From NCBI GenBank assembly GCA_018380115.1, contig JAGZUF010000006.1, positions 1-64,000 of the forward strand: a stretch of DNA of 64,000 bases, in the 5' to 3' direction. Of the stretch, positions 35,580 to 43,985 are shown piece by piece (position 1 is the first letter of the stretch; each line of letters starts with the position of its first letter). The notes below the pieces were generated by a model. The model was not told the DNA's origin, searched no databases, and saw nothing but the letters and a program-made list of their open reading frames with translations. The position numbers and the translations under genes are program-made. The stretch is from Oscillospiraceae bacterium. GTDB taxonomy: Bacteria; Bacillota; Clostridia; Oscillospirales; Ruminococcaceae.

Positions 35580-35607
35580 AAACAGCATTTCTGCCGCTGT
35601 TTTTTTG
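35578..35607 (+). terminator. Terminator after the helicase gene
   Basis: AAAAACAGC pairs with GCTGTTTTT around a 9-nt loop, followed by further T residues; the stem overlaps the stop codon region. Confidence 0.8.
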
Positions 35608-35616
35608 CAAAACATC

Positions 35617-35645
35617 TTGCCAGCGCAAAAATTTTCGTGTATAAC
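35617..35645 (+). promoter_or_regulatory. Promoter of fprA
   Basis: TTGCCA (35617-35622) and TATAAC (35640-35645) with 17-bp spacing, about 45 nt before the fprA start. Confidence 0.6.
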
Positions 35646-35695
35646 TGATTACAAATCGCAATTGATACTTTTTTCACGAAGGAGGGCACGGCGCT

Positions 35696-36892
35696 ATGGG
35701 TGCGCTTTTGGCAAAAGAAAATATCTGGTATGTGGGCACGCAGGACCCAAACCTGCGTGTGTTCGACATCATCATGCATTCCGACTGGGGAACCAGCTAT
35801 AACGCATATCTTGTGAAGGGCAGCGAAAAGACCGCCCTGTTTGAAACCAGCAAGCTGGAGTTTTTCGATGAATTCCTTGCAAATGTGCGCGAAGTGTGCG
35901 ACCCGGCCAGCATCGATTACATTGTGGTGGACCACACCGAGCCCGACCACACCGGCAGTATGGAAAAGCTGCTGGAGCTGGCGCCAAACGCCACTGTGCT
36001 GGGCAGCGCCACGGCGCTGAACTTTCTGAAACAGATTGTGAACCATGATTTTACCTGCCGTGCCGTGACGGAAAAGGATACGGTAGACCTTGGCGGCATG
36101 ACGCTGCATTTTCTCAGCGTGCCGTTTCTGCACTGGCCGGACAGCATGTATACCTACATTCCCGAGGCGAAGGCGCTGTTCACCTGCGACAGCTTCGGCT
36201 GCCATTATGCGGACAGCCGTGTATTCAACGACTTGATTGAGGGTGATTTCACCCAGGCGTACAAGTACTACTTCGACTGCATCATCGGCCCGTTCAAGCG
36301 TCCGTACATGGTAAACGCGCTGGAAAAAATCAAAGGGCTGGATATCGAGTTCGTGGGTAACGGGCACGGGCCCGTGCTGCGCAGCGATGTGCAGAAATAC
36401 TTTGATATGTATGCGCAGTGGTGCCAGGTGCCCGTGCGTGAAACAAAGCGCATCACCATTGCCTATGTATCGGCCTACGGGTATACCCGCATGCTGGCTC
36501 AGGCCATTGCGCAGGGCGCAGGCGCAGAGGGCTGTGAGGTGCAGATGTTCGACCTTGTCACAGATGACAAGGCAGCCGCTGCCGCCGCCGTGGAAGATGC
36601 AGACGGCTTTTTGCTGGGCAGCCCCACTCTGGTGGGCGATGCGCTGCCTCCTGTCTATGAAATGCTGCTGGGGCTGAACCCCATCATTCACAAGGGCAAA
36701 TTTGCGGGGGCCTTCGGTTCCTACGGGTGGAGCGGCGAGGCCGTGCCGAACCTTGTGGCGCGCATGCAGCAGCTGAAGCTGTCCCTTCCCGCCGAGGGCC
36801 TGCGCGTGCGTTTCAAGCCCACCGAACAGGACCTTACCGCTGCAAAAGAGTATGGCGCCGCGTTTGCAAGGGCCGTAAAAGGGGAAAGCTGA
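35696..36892 (+). CDS. fprA: A-type flavoprotein (flavodiiron protein)
   Basis: Soluble enzyme that reduces O2 to water (or NO to N2O), protecting anaerobes. The 398 residues contain an N-terminal metallo-beta-lactamase-like diiron domain with ligand motif H80-x-E82-x-D84-H85, then CDSFGCHYADS and GNGHGP. A C-terminal flavodoxin domain from about residue 253 carries an FMN-binding AYVSAYGYTRM loop. GGAGGG precedes the ATG. The rubredoxin-like gene 96 bp downstream is the likely electron donor. Confidence 0.95.
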   Translation: MGALLAKENIWYVGTQDPNLRVFDIIMHSDWGTSYNAYLVKGSEKTALFETSKLEFFDEFLANVREVCDPASIDYIVVDHTEPDHTGSMEKLLELAPNATVLGSATALNFLKQIVNHDFTCRAVTEKDTVDLGGMTLHFLSVPFLHWPDSMYTYIPEAKALFTCDSFGCHYADSRVFNDLIEGDFTQAYKYYFDCIIGPFKRPYMVNALEKIKGLDIEFVGNGHGPVLRSDVQKYFDMYAQWCQVPVRETKRITIAYVSAYGYTRMLAQAIAQGAGAEGCEVQMFDLVTDDKAAAAAAVEDADGFLLGSPTLVGDALPPVYEMLLGLNPIIHKGKFAGAFGSYGWSGEAVPNLVARMQQLKLSLPAEGLRVRFKPTEQDLTAAKEYGAAFARAVKGES

Positions 36893-36988
36893 CTGCATGG
36901 TACCGACGCGCATGGCAATTTGTACGATGCGCTTTGGATAGCCCGGCCCGCCGGGCAGAATATACCGGAACAGAAAGGAGAGACCACT

Positions 36989-37102
36989 ATGGCGAAATGG
37001 GTATGCACCATCTGCGGCTATGAATGCGAGGGCGACACGCCCGAAGTGCCGTGCCCCGTGTGCGGCGCAGGGGAAGAAGCCTACGAAAAAGTGGAAGAGT
37101 GA
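36989..37102 (+). CDS. Small rubredoxin-like protein (37 aa)
   Basis: A 37-residue protein with two CxxC pairs, C6-T-I-C9-G-Y and C22-P-V-C25-G-A, spaced like the rubredoxin-like domain at the end of rubrerythrin and expected to hold one Fe. It is shorter than usual rubredoxin (about 52 residues). Start: ATG after AAAGGAGAG. A terminator follows at once. Its place downstream of fprA suggests it carries electrons to the flavodiiron enzyme. Confidence 0.85.
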   Translation: MAKWVCTICGYECEGDTPEVPCPVCGAGEEAYEKVEE

Positions 37103-37118
37103 CCGGCTGTGAAGCCGG

Positions 37119-37150
37119 GGCCGGACGCCTGCGGGCGCCCGGCCTTTTTT
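37119..37150 (+). terminator. Terminator after the rubredoxin gene
   Basis: GGCCGG-A-CGCC pairs with GGCG-C-CCGGCC (37119-37144), followed by TTTTTT. It ends the fprA-rubredoxin unit. Confidence 0.85.
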
Positions 37151-37340
37151 ATGCCGCTTTGCTCCGGCAGGGCGGCCTGCGGCGCGCACACTACAAAAAT
37201 GTAAGGAAATTTTTTGAAATGAAAGCCGGGGGCATGGCGCTTTGCCGCGCGAATGTGGTAGTATCATGTCAGAGGGGTTCACCCGATACGGCCGCGGCAG
37301 ATAGGCGCGGCACATGGCTGACAGAAAGGCGGCTGGGCAG

Positions 37341-38063
37341 ATGAAAGCATTGAAAAGGATACTGGCATGGCTGTGCCTTGCCGTGGTGGCGGCCGGGCTG
37401 GCTGCGGCGGGCATCGTCGGCACACAGGGCTACCTGATGTACCGGGACGCGCTGAGCGAGATGCCGCTGGAAGAAAAGGTAGAGTCTGTGCGCGCGCAAG
37501 AGGGCTATGTGAAGCTAAGCGACCTCCCGCCCATTTACACGCAGGCTGTCGTGGCTGCAGAGGACAGGCGCTTTTACGAACACGGCGGCTTCGACGTCAT
37601 CAGCACTGCCCGCGCCGTGCTGGCAAACCTGCGCACCGGCACGCTGGCGGAGGGCGGCTCTACCCTGACGCAGCAGCTTGCAAAGAACCTTTATTTCACG
37701 CAGGAAAAAAAGTTTACCCGCAAGGCCGCCGAGCTGTTCATGGCCTGGGCTCTGGAGCGGGAATATACAAAGGATGAAATTTTAGAGCTGTACATCAATG
37801 TCATTTATTATGGGGACGGCTGCACCGGCATTACTGCCGCGGCACAGCACTACTTCGGCAAAAGCCCCTCTGAGCTGACAGACTATGAGTGCACTCTGCT
37901 GGCAGGCGTGCCCAATGCGCCCAGCATATATGCCCCCACGGCAAACCCGGAGCTGTGCGCCCAGCGCCAGAGCTGGGTGCTGGACGGCATGGTGGACGCC
38001 GGATACCTGAGCGAGGCTCAGGCGGCCGCCGTGCTGGAAGAGGGTGAGGCGCTGGCAGCCTGA
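37341..38063 (+). CDS. Monofunctional peptidoglycan glycosyltransferase (GT51)
   Basis: Polymerises lipid II into glycan strands at the outer face of the membrane. The product has one N-terminal membrane anchor (about residues 7-30) and a GT51 domain showing VAAEDRRFYEHGGFD with the catalytic Glu, GGSTLTQQLAKNL, and LYINVIYYGDGCTGI. There is no transpeptidase domain, hence monofunctional. Two starts are possible: ATG 37314 (240+9 residues) and ATG 37341, which I prefer for its AAAGG upstream and the tidy basic-hydrophobic N-terminus. Confidence 0.9.
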   Translation: MKALKRILAWLCLAVVAAGLAAAGIVGTQGYLMYRDALSEMPLEEKVESVRAQEGYVKLSDLPPIYTQAVVAAEDRRFYEHGGFDVISTARAVLANLRTGTLAEGGSTLTQQLAKNLYFTQEKKFTRKAAELFMAWALEREYTKDEILELYINVIYYGDGCTGITAAAQHYFGKSPSELTDYECTLLAGVPNAPSIYAPTANPELCAQRQSWVLDGMVDAGYLSEAQAAAVLEEGEALAA

Positions 38064-38140
38064 GCTGCACGCCGCATACAGAAGGCATAAGCGTGCCGCC
38101 GCAGCCAGGGCTGGCTGCGGCGGCATGCTTATCCTTACGC

Positions 38141-38929
38141 TTAGGACGTGAGAAACGAAAGCTCGCCTACGCTGAAGGCAGGCTGCAGCGCCTTGTTGAC
38201 GGCAAGCGAAAGCAGGCTGGCCGCCCGGCGGATGATGGCGTCAATGTCTTTGGGCGTCACCACCAGCGCACGGGCACCGCTGTCCATCTCCATCACGGTG
38301 GGCACGCCCAGCGCCACCACCTGCGTGCCTAGGCTTTGCCGGGTGAGGGCGGGGGCGTTGTGTGGCGTCAGCCCTGCAGTAGAAATCTGCACGCTGGCGC
38401 CCAGCCTGCGGGAGGACGCCGTACACAGGCTGTCTACACACAGCACGGCGGCGGGCTTCAGCCTGGCGGCAAGACTTTGCAGAAGCTCTGCCGTGGCAAG
38501 GCCGGTGGTGGCCTCTACACCGGGCGCAAAGGCCGCCACAGGGCGCATGCGCAAATCCTGCGCTTCATCCCCTTCACACAGATGCCGTGTGACGAACACC
38601 TTGTCCGCCGTCTCAGGGCCCAGCGCGTCTGCCGTCACAGCGCGGTTGCCAATGCCCGCCACCAGCACAAGCCCCTCCTTGGGCAGCACAGAACGCAGCT
38701 GGCTGGCTACCGCCCACACATAGGCCTCGTTTTTATCGTCTATGGTAGAAAAGCGCGGCATATCCAGCGTGATATAGCGCCCCTTTGCGCGGCGCAGGCC
38801 CTCGCGTTCTATGTCTACGCGCACCAGCCCAATGCCGCTGGCCGTCGCCGTGTGCACCCGCACACCGCGGGGCACTTCCCCCTTCTGCGGCGGATACAGC
38901 TCTGCCGCGATATCGGTATAAATCGCCAT
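38141..38929 (-). CDS. gpr: Germination protease GPR
   Basis: Endopeptidase that starts degradation of small acid-soluble spore proteins on germination. The 262-residue product starts MAIYTDIAAEL, keeps the GPR core with VAGIGNRAVTADALGP and VLCVDSLCTASSRRLG, and has a VPTVMEMDS segment near the end. Family members are often 320-370 residues, so this one is short at both ends. Sigma-G control is expected from the family; I did not see a clear box. Confidence 0.9.
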   Translation of the reverse strand: MAIYTDIAAELYPPQKGEVPRGVRVHTATASGIGLVRVDIEREGLRRAKGRYITLDMPRFSTIDDKNEAYVWAVASQLRSVLPKEGLVLVAGIGNRAVTADALGPETADKVFVTRHLCEGDEAQDLRMRPVAAFAPGVEATTGLATAELLQSLAARLKPAAVLCVDSLCTASSRRLGASVQISTAGLTPHNAPALTRQSLGTQVVALGVPTVMEMDSGARALVVTPKDIDAIIRRAASLLSLAVNKALQPAFSVGELSFLTS

Positions 38930-39284
38930 TGCACACAGGCTCCTCGTATAACAGATTTACGGTTTGGATATAGAGGGAACCGCATGACCCCACTTGTTCT
39001 CCCATAAGCCGTGTGGGATAATATAACCAGCCATTAGAGGCACGGACATTCTCCTTGAAGCAGGGCTTTTGCGAAAAGGAATTGCGCCTCCGTCTTTGCA
39101 GGCGGAGCAAGCGAACCGTGCAGCAAACAGGCGCTGCATGTCGAACAGGGCGTTCCGCAAAGCGGCATGAGGGCGCTTTGCCCATGAAACCATTTTTCCG
39201 TGCCGTGCCGGGCCACCGGGGTGCAAAGAAAGCGTTTTTTGCCGCCCTGCGGCAAAAAATTCCCCTTCTTTTTCGAAAAAGCCC
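38930..39284. other. Gene-free stretch between divergent gpr and rpsT
   Basis: No ORF of coding character, no tRNA and no clear regulatory RNA was recognised. The middle has mixed composition with AAGCGTTTTTTGCCGCCCTGCGGC-type short inverted repeats and an A/T-rich end leading into the rpsT promoter. Control of gpr must lie here. Confidence 0.4.
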
Positions 39285-39313
39285 TTGCAAGCGCGCCAAA
39301 AAGATGCTATTAT
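39285..39313 (+). promoter_or_regulatory. Promoter of rpsT
   Basis: TTGCAA (39285-39290) and TATTAT (39308-39313) with a 17-bp spacer, about 30 nt before the rpsT start. Confidence 0.65.
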
Positions 39314-39349
39314 AAAGTGCACTGTTATGGGTATTAAGGAGGTGGTACG

Positions 39350-39613
39350 ATGCCTAACATCAAGTCTCAGAAAGACCGTGTCGTGCAGGCCAAGAAAGAG
39401 GCGATGCACAACAAAGCGATCAAGTCCAACCTGAAAACAGTCGTCAAGAAGGCAGACGCCGCCATTTCCGCCGGCGCCGCCGACAAGGACGAAAAGCTGA
39501 AAGCCGCCGTTGTCGCCATCGACAAGGCTGCTGCGAAGGGCGTTCTGCATAAGAACACTGCTTCCCGCAAGGTTGCACGCCTCGCCAAGGCCGCCAGCAA
39601 AGCTGCGAAATAA
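39350..39613 (+). CDS. rpsT: 30S ribosomal protein S20
   Basis: Primary 16S rRNA-binding protein of the small subunit. The 87-residue Lys/Ala-rich sequence starts MPNIKSQKDRVVQAKKE and contains the family pattern IKSNLKTVVKKADAAI and KGVLHKNTASRKVARLAK. AGGAGGT lies 7 nt before the ATG. It is a single-gene unit with its own promoter and terminator. Confidence 0.97.
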   Translation: MPNIKSQKDRVVQAKKEAMHNKAIKSNLKTVVKKADAAISAGAADKDEKLKAAVVAIDKAAAKGVLHKNTASRKVARLAKAASKAAK

Positions 39614-39624
39614 ATTGGCCCGAC

Positions 39625-39655
39625 AAAGCCGCTGCCCCATTGGGCGGCGGCTTTT
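39625..39655 (+). terminator. Terminator after rpsT
   Basis: GCCGCTGCCC (39628-39637) pairs with GGGCGGCGGC (39642-39651) around CATT, followed by TTTTCTGTTTT. It lies between convergent rpsT and spoVAE. Confidence 0.85.
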
Positions 39656-39695
39656 CTGTTTTCTGCGGCCCGCGTGCAGAAAAGACGGGTGGGCA

Positions 39696-40052
39696 TCAGC
39701 TTTGGTCGTGGCTTTTTCCCACAAGGCTCATCAGGAAGCCAGCCGTCAGGCTGGCCGTCACACCGCCCGCCGCAGCGCAGAAGCCGCCCGTCAGCGCGCC
39801 CAGAAGGCCGCTTTCGGCCACGGCATCCTCCACGCCCTGCGCAAGCAGATGCCCAAAGCCCAGCAGGGGCACCGTGGCACCGGCACCGGCAAACTCTGCC
39901 AGCGGGTCGTATAAGTCAAGGGCGCTCAGCACCACACCCGCCACCACAAAGCACACCAGCACGCGCGCAGGCGTGAGCTTTGTGAAATCAATGAGCAGCT
40001 GGCCTATCACGCAGAAGGCGCCGCCTATCACAAACGCCCATACATAGTTCAT
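39696..40052 (-). CDS. spoVAE: Stage V sporulation protein AE
   Basis: Small inner-membrane subunit of the SpoVA channel that moves dipicolinic acid into the spore and out at germination. The 118-residue product has about three to four hydrophobic segments and the SpoVAEb-like N-terminus with GGAFCVIGQLLIDFTKLTPAR. Its ATG overlaps the spoVAD stop (ATGA). Third gene of spoVAC-D-E. Confidence 0.93.
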   Translation of the reverse strand: MNYVWAFVIGGAFCVIGQLLIDFTKLTPARVLVCFVVAGVVLSALDLYDPLAEFAGAGATVPLLGFGHLLAQGVEDAVAESGLLGALTGGFCAAAGGVTASLTAGFLMSLVGKSHDQS

Positions 40053-41059
40053 TCCGTTTCCTCCTTTGCACAGCGCAGCTCCACCAGATGCGCCACGCCG
40101 GGGATGCTTTCCCCCTGCAAAAATGTGGTCTGGCTCATCAGCGCGCCGGTAGAGAGGAACAGCACGCGCCGCAGCTTGCCCGCCTCCAGCCTGGGCAGCA
40201 CATGGCAGCACAGCACGCTGGCCGAGCACCCCGCCCCCGAGCCGCCGGCCTGCACGTCCTGCGTGGCGCGGTCGAACACCAGAAGCCCGCAGTCCTGATG
40301 GTTGTGCAGCACAAGGCCGTCCCTTTCCAGAAGCTGCGCCAAAAGCTGGCTGCCCACGGCGCCGAGGTCGCCCGTATACACGGCGTCAAAGGCTGCGGGC
40401 GCCTCGCCCGTATCGGAAAAATAGCGGCGGATGGTCTCTGCCGCAGCGGGCGCCATGGCGGCGCCCATGTTGTTAATGTCCTTTACTTCCAAATCGCGCA
40501 CGCGCCCGAACGTCACGGCAGATATGCACGCGCTGCCCTGCCCGCCCAAAATCACCGCGCCTGCGCCCGTCACCGTCCACTGGGCGGTGGGGGTGCGCTT
40601 GCCGCCGTAATCCAGCGGGGTGCGGAATTGCCGTTCTGCCGCACAGAAATGGCTGGACGAGAGCGCCGCCGCCGTCTGCATCATGCCGCCTGCCACCATG
40701 CAGGCCGCCAGCCCCAGCCCCTCGGCCATGGTGCTGCACGCGCCGTACAGGCCAAGGTACGGCGCATCCACATCTCGCATCAGATATGCCGAGGCTGTGC
40801 ACTGGCACTGCAGGTCGCCCGCAAACACGGCGCACAGGTCTGCCGCCGTGGCCCCGGCGCGGTGCAGCGCCGTTTCCAGCGCGGTGCGCGCAAAGGTGCT
40901 TTCGGCCTTTTCCCAGGTTTTCTCACCGCACTGCGTCTCGGTGATGAGGGTGTCGAATTCCTTTGCCAGCGGGCCCTGCGCCTCGCGGCGGCCGCCTACG
41001 CTGCCATGCCCCGCCACGCGCGGCGGCGTTTCAAACAGGATGGTATCGCCCTTTCTCAT
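40049..41059 (-). CDS. spoVAD: Stage V sporulation protein AD
   Basis: Soluble thiolase-fold subunit of the spore dipicolinic-acid channel, which binds DPA. The 336-residue product keeps the family pattern LFAGDLQCQCTASAYLMR and YGACSTMAEGLGLAA near the middle and GAGCSASVLC near the end. It sits between spoVAC (4 bp upstream) and spoVAE (overlapping). Confidence 0.96.
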   Translation of the reverse strand: MRKGDTILFETPPRVAGHGSVGGRREAQGPLAKEFDTLITETQCGEKTWEKAESTFARTALETALHRAGATAADLCAVFAGDLQCQCTASAYLMRDVDAPYLGLYGACSTMAEGLGLAACMVAGGMMQTAAALSSSHFCAAERQFRTPLDYGGKRTPTAQWTVTGAGAVILGGQGSACISAVTFGRVRDLEVKDINNMGAAMAPAAAETIRRYFSDTGEAPAAFDAVYTGDLGAVGSQLLAQLLERDGLVLHNHQDCGLLVFDRATQDVQAGGSGAGCSASVLCCHVLPRLEAGKLRRVLFLSTGALMSQTTFLQGESIPGVAHLVELRCAKEETE

Positions 41060-41063
41060 TGCT

Positions 41064-41516
41064 TCAGCCTCCCAGCAGCGGGCGGACAGCCCAGTAGATA
41101 ACGCCCCAGACCACGCTGGCCAGCATGCCGTACACGATGACGGGCCCCGCTATGATGAACATTTTTGCACCCACGCCTGTGACAAGGCCTTCGTTGCGGA
41201 ATTCAATGGCGGGCGAAACCACTGCGTTGGCAAACCCCGTAATGGGCACCAGCGTGCCCGCGCCCGCTTTGGACGCCAGCTTCTGATACCAGCCCAGGGC
41301 GGTGGTGACGGCGCTGAGCGCCACCAGCGTGACGCTGGTGAGCGTGCCTGCGTCCGCCAAAGTATACCCCGCCTTCATATAGGCCCCGCGCAGCGCCTCG
41401 CCCAGCAGGCAGATGGCGCCGCCCACAAAAAATGCCCACAGGCAGTCCTTCACAAAACGCGAGGGCGGCGAGGCCTTTTTTGTCATCTGGTCATATGCTT
41501 TACTGTCCAGCTTCAT
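41064..41516 (-). CDS. spoVAC: Stage V sporulation protein AC
   Basis: Membrane subunit of the SpoVA complex; in Bacillus SpoVAC acts as a mechanosensitive DPA channel. The 150-residue protein has about four hydrophobic helices and the family-typical FVKDCLWAFFVGGAICLLGEAL and VPITGFANAVVSPAIEF. ATG is after AGGGGAAG. First gene of the operon; a 17-bp palindrome lies 80 bp upstream. Confidence 0.95.
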   Translation of the reverse strand: MKLDSKAYDQMTKKASPPSRFVKDCLWAFFVGGAICLLGEALRGAYMKAGYTLADAGTLTSVTLVALSAVTTALGWYQKLASKAGAGTLVPITGFANAVVSPAIEFRNEGLVTGVGAKMFIIAGPVIVYGMLASVVWGVIYWAVRPLLGG

Positions 41517-41595
41517 GTGCACTTCCCCTTTGCAGGCGCACGGGCCGCAGGGCGGCGCCCCGTGCATGCCGGTTTTCCCACAGTGTTGGCAGAAA

Positions 41596-41612
41596 GCACA
41601 TAAAATATGTGC
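41596..41612. repeat. Perfect 17-bp palindrome upstream of spoVAC
   Basis: GCACATA-AAA-TATGTGC at 41596-41612 lies 80 bp upstream of the spoVAC start in A/T-richer sequence. It is a good size for a dimeric regulator site, though no regulator is identified. Confidence 0.5.
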
Positions 41613-41988
41613 GCCGCCCCGCTAAAAACCGCAGCCGGGCACAAAGGCAGCCGTTTTCCACATGCCGCCGCAGTCCGAAAGAAGAAATGCGCAGCCGGGC
41701 ATAGGCCGCCCGGCAGGGCATCCGGCCAAATCACCGGCTAAGCTGGCGGCTTGCGCTTGCCCGTAAGGGCCTGTTACCGGCATTCGCTTCCAAGGCGCAC
41801 GGGGTTTTATCCCGCTTGCATCACCTGCCCCGCAGTCCGCAAACGGATAGCCGCTGTTCTGACGAGGGCACCTCCGCCCCGACAGCCTGCTGCGGGTGGC
41901 CGGCTTTGCCCGACACCGCTTGTGGCCGGAAGAAAACGCTTTTTATGGGGCGCCGCCACCAACCCAGCCGACGGCTTTCTCAACCCCA
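41613..41988. other. Gene-free stretch between spoVA promoter region and ade terminator
   Basis: No coding frame has a ribosome site or recognisable product and no tRNA is seen. Several short inverted repeats occur (for example CGGCTAAGCTGGCGGC and GGCCGGCTTTGCC). Expected contents are the spoVA promoter and nothing else I can identify. Confidence 0.35.
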
Positions 41989-42033
41989 AAAAGCGCCCCG
42001 GCAGGCATGGCGTTTGCCTGCCCGCCGGGGCGC
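41989..42033 (-). terminator. Terminator after ade
   Basis: GCGCCCCGGC (41993-42002) pairs with GCCGGGGCGC (42024-42033), with further pairing AGGC/GCCT after a bulge. On the minus strand TTTTTGG follows. Confidence 0.8.
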
Positions 42034-42044
42034 AGAACACTGTT

Positions 42045-43739
42045 TTATTCCTTCACAAAGTCAAAGGCGTCCACGTCGAACAGGCCGCGGTCCGTCAGGC
42101 GCAGCGAGGGGATGACGGGCAGCGCCATAAAAGAAAGACTGATGAATGGGTCCACATGATAGGGGATGCCCATTTGCGCCGCCTTCTTCAGAATGGCGTT
42201 CGTTTCGTCGCGCGTGAGTTCCCATGGAGCCTCACTCATCAGGCCGCCTACCGGCAGGGCCAGCGCGCCCAGAATGCGCCCGCCCGCCGCAAGGGCATAG
42301 CCGCCGCCTGTCTTTTGCAGGTGGTTCACCGCCAGGGCGATGTCCTCGTCATTATCGCCCGCGGCAATGATATTGTGGCTGTCATGCGCCACGCTGGTGG
42401 CAATGGCCCCGCCGGTGATGCCGTAGCCCTTCAGCGGGCACACTGCAACGTTTCCGCTATGGCCGTGGCGCTCTACCACGCACAGCTTCGAATAGGTCTT
42501 GTCCGGCCGGAACAGGCCGTTCTCAGTCGGCACGGGCTCCACAGTGTGCTTTGTCACGATTTGATAGGGCACCATCTCAATAACGTGCGCTTTTCCCCGC
42601 ACCGGCAGCGCCAGCTGCTGCGGCGTGACGGGGGCAAAATGCATGGTGTGGACGAGCGCATCCGGCGCGGGCACGCGCCGCGCGGCGGCAATGCGCTGCT
42701 CCGCAGGCACGCCGTCCTTGTATACGGCGTGCACATGCACCTGCTTCCAGTCGTCCAGAAGCACAATGTCCGCTTTGTAGCCCGGCGCAATGGCCCCCAC
42801 CCCCTTCAGGCCGTATACCCGCGCGGCATTGAAGCTTGCCATGCAGACGGCGTCCACCACCGGCATGCCGAGCTGCACCGCCTGATGAACATTCCAGCGG
42901 ATATGGCCCTCGCGGGCAATGTCATCCAGATGCTTGTCGTCCGTGCAGAACAAAAAGCGGTCTGTGGGCAGGCCCTCCTTCAGCAGGCCCTGCACAATGG
43001 CCGTCAGGTTTTTGGCCGCGCTGCCCTCGCGCACCAGAATGGCCAGCCCGGCGGCCAGCTTCTCCTTCGCCTCGGCAAAGGTGGTGCACTCGTGCTCTGT
43101 CTCGATGCCGGCAGCCGCGTATGCCGCCAGGGCCTTGCCGCAGAGCCCTGGCGCATGCCCGTCGATATGCTTGTGCTCAAACAGCGCCAGCTTATCGTAA
43201 ATTTCGCCTGTGCCGGCCACCACGTCTGTATAGCACATCACCTCGCCCAGCCCCGCCACACGCGGGCCCATCTGTGCGAAAGGCGCCATGTCCTCCGCCG
43301 TAAAGGGCGCGCCGTTCGTCTCGAACGGCGTGGCGGGCACGCTGGAGGGAATCATCCAGTAAATATCCACCGGCAGGGCCTCGCTTGCCTTTAACAGCCA
43401 TTCCACTGCCGGGGCGCCGCACACGTTCACAATTTCATGTGGGTCCGCCACCACGCTGGTGGTGCCGGAGGGCACTACGGCGCGCGCAAATTCATACGGC
43501 ACCGCCATGGTAGATTCCACGTGGATGTGCGCGTCTATAAAGCCGGGGCACAGATACAGGCCCGTGCAGTCTATCTCCTCCTGCCCGCTGTACTGCCCCA
43601 CGCCCGCAATGACGCCCGCCTCCACAGCCACGTCCGCCTGTTCCACCTGTTTTGTAAATACGTTCACCACATGCGCATTTTTGAATACGAGCTGCGCCTT
43701 TTTCCGTCCGGCCGCCGCCTCGATGACGCATTTTTCCAC
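42045..43739 (-). CDS. ade: Adenine deaminase
   Basis: Converts adenine to hypoxanthine and ammonia for purine salvage. The 564-residue amidohydrolase has the metal motif GFIDAHIHVEST, then VADPHEIVNV and KHIDGHAPGL with the metal ligands, plus a C-terminal half of the AdeC type (VHTMHFAPV, VAHDSHNIIAAGDND). No ATG lies near the start; the GTG at 43739 follows AGGAAAGGTGG by 8 nt. It diverges from hrcA; upstream frame extension into the intergenic region has no ribosome site. Confidence 0.94.
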   Translation of the reverse strand: MEKCVIEAAAGRKKAQLVFKNAHVVNVFTKQVEQADVAVEAGVIAGVGQYSGQEEIDCTGLYLCPGFIDAHIHVESTMAVPYEFARAVVPSGTTSVVADPHEIVNVCGAPAVEWLLKASEALPVDIYWMIPSSVPATPFETNGAPFTAEDMAPFAQMGPRVAGLGEVMCYTDVVAGTGEIYDKLALFEHKHIDGHAPGLCGKALAAYAAAGIETEHECTTFAEAKEKLAAGLAILVREGSAAKNLTAIVQGLLKEGLPTDRFLFCTDDKHLDDIAREGHIRWNVHQAVQLGMPVVDAVCMASFNAARVYGLKGVGAIAPGYKADIVLLDDWKQVHVHAVYKDGVPAEQRIAAARRVPAPDALVHTMHFAPVTPQQLALPVRGKAHVIEMVPYQIVTKHTVEPVPTENGLFRPDKTYSKLCVVERHGHSGNVAVCPLKGYGITGGAIATSVAHDSHNIIAAGDNDEDIALAVNHLQKTGGGYALAAGGRILGALALPVGGLMSEAPWELTRDETNAILKKAAQMGIPYHVDPFISLSFMALPVIPSLRLTDRGLFDVDAFDFVKE

Positions 43740-43894
43740 TGTGCAAACCACCTTTCCTGCCCTGCTGCCTTTTTTGCGCGCCGGGCGCGGCACCTTCTGC
43801 GCCTGCCGCACGGCCCCGCCATGGTATTGCAACCAGTATAACACCCCGCCCGCACCTTTGGCGAGAAAAATTTTTGTATTTTTTGTGTTGCCTC

Positions 43895-43922
43895 TTGACA
43901 AGATAAAAAAGTGTTGTAGAAT
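43895..43922 (+). promoter_or_regulatory. Sigma-A promoter of the hrcA-grpE-dnaK-dnaJ operon
   Basis: TTGACA (43895-43900) and TAGAAT (43917-43922) with a 16-bp spacer. The CIRCE element starts 5 bp further, so HrcA bound there would block initiation. Confidence 0.85.
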
Positions 43923-43926
43923 AAAC

Positions 43927-43953
43927 TTAGCACTCAAGATATAAGAGTGCTAA
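43927..43953 (+). promoter_or_regulatory. CIRCE operator
   Basis: TTAGCACTC, nine bases, then GAGTGCTAA: a perfect match to the controlling inverted repeat of chaperone expression. It is the binding site of HrcA, encoded 33 bp downstream. Confidence 0.98.
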
Positions 43954-43985
43954 AACAATATTTGCAAGCGAAAGGGGGCGCGGTG

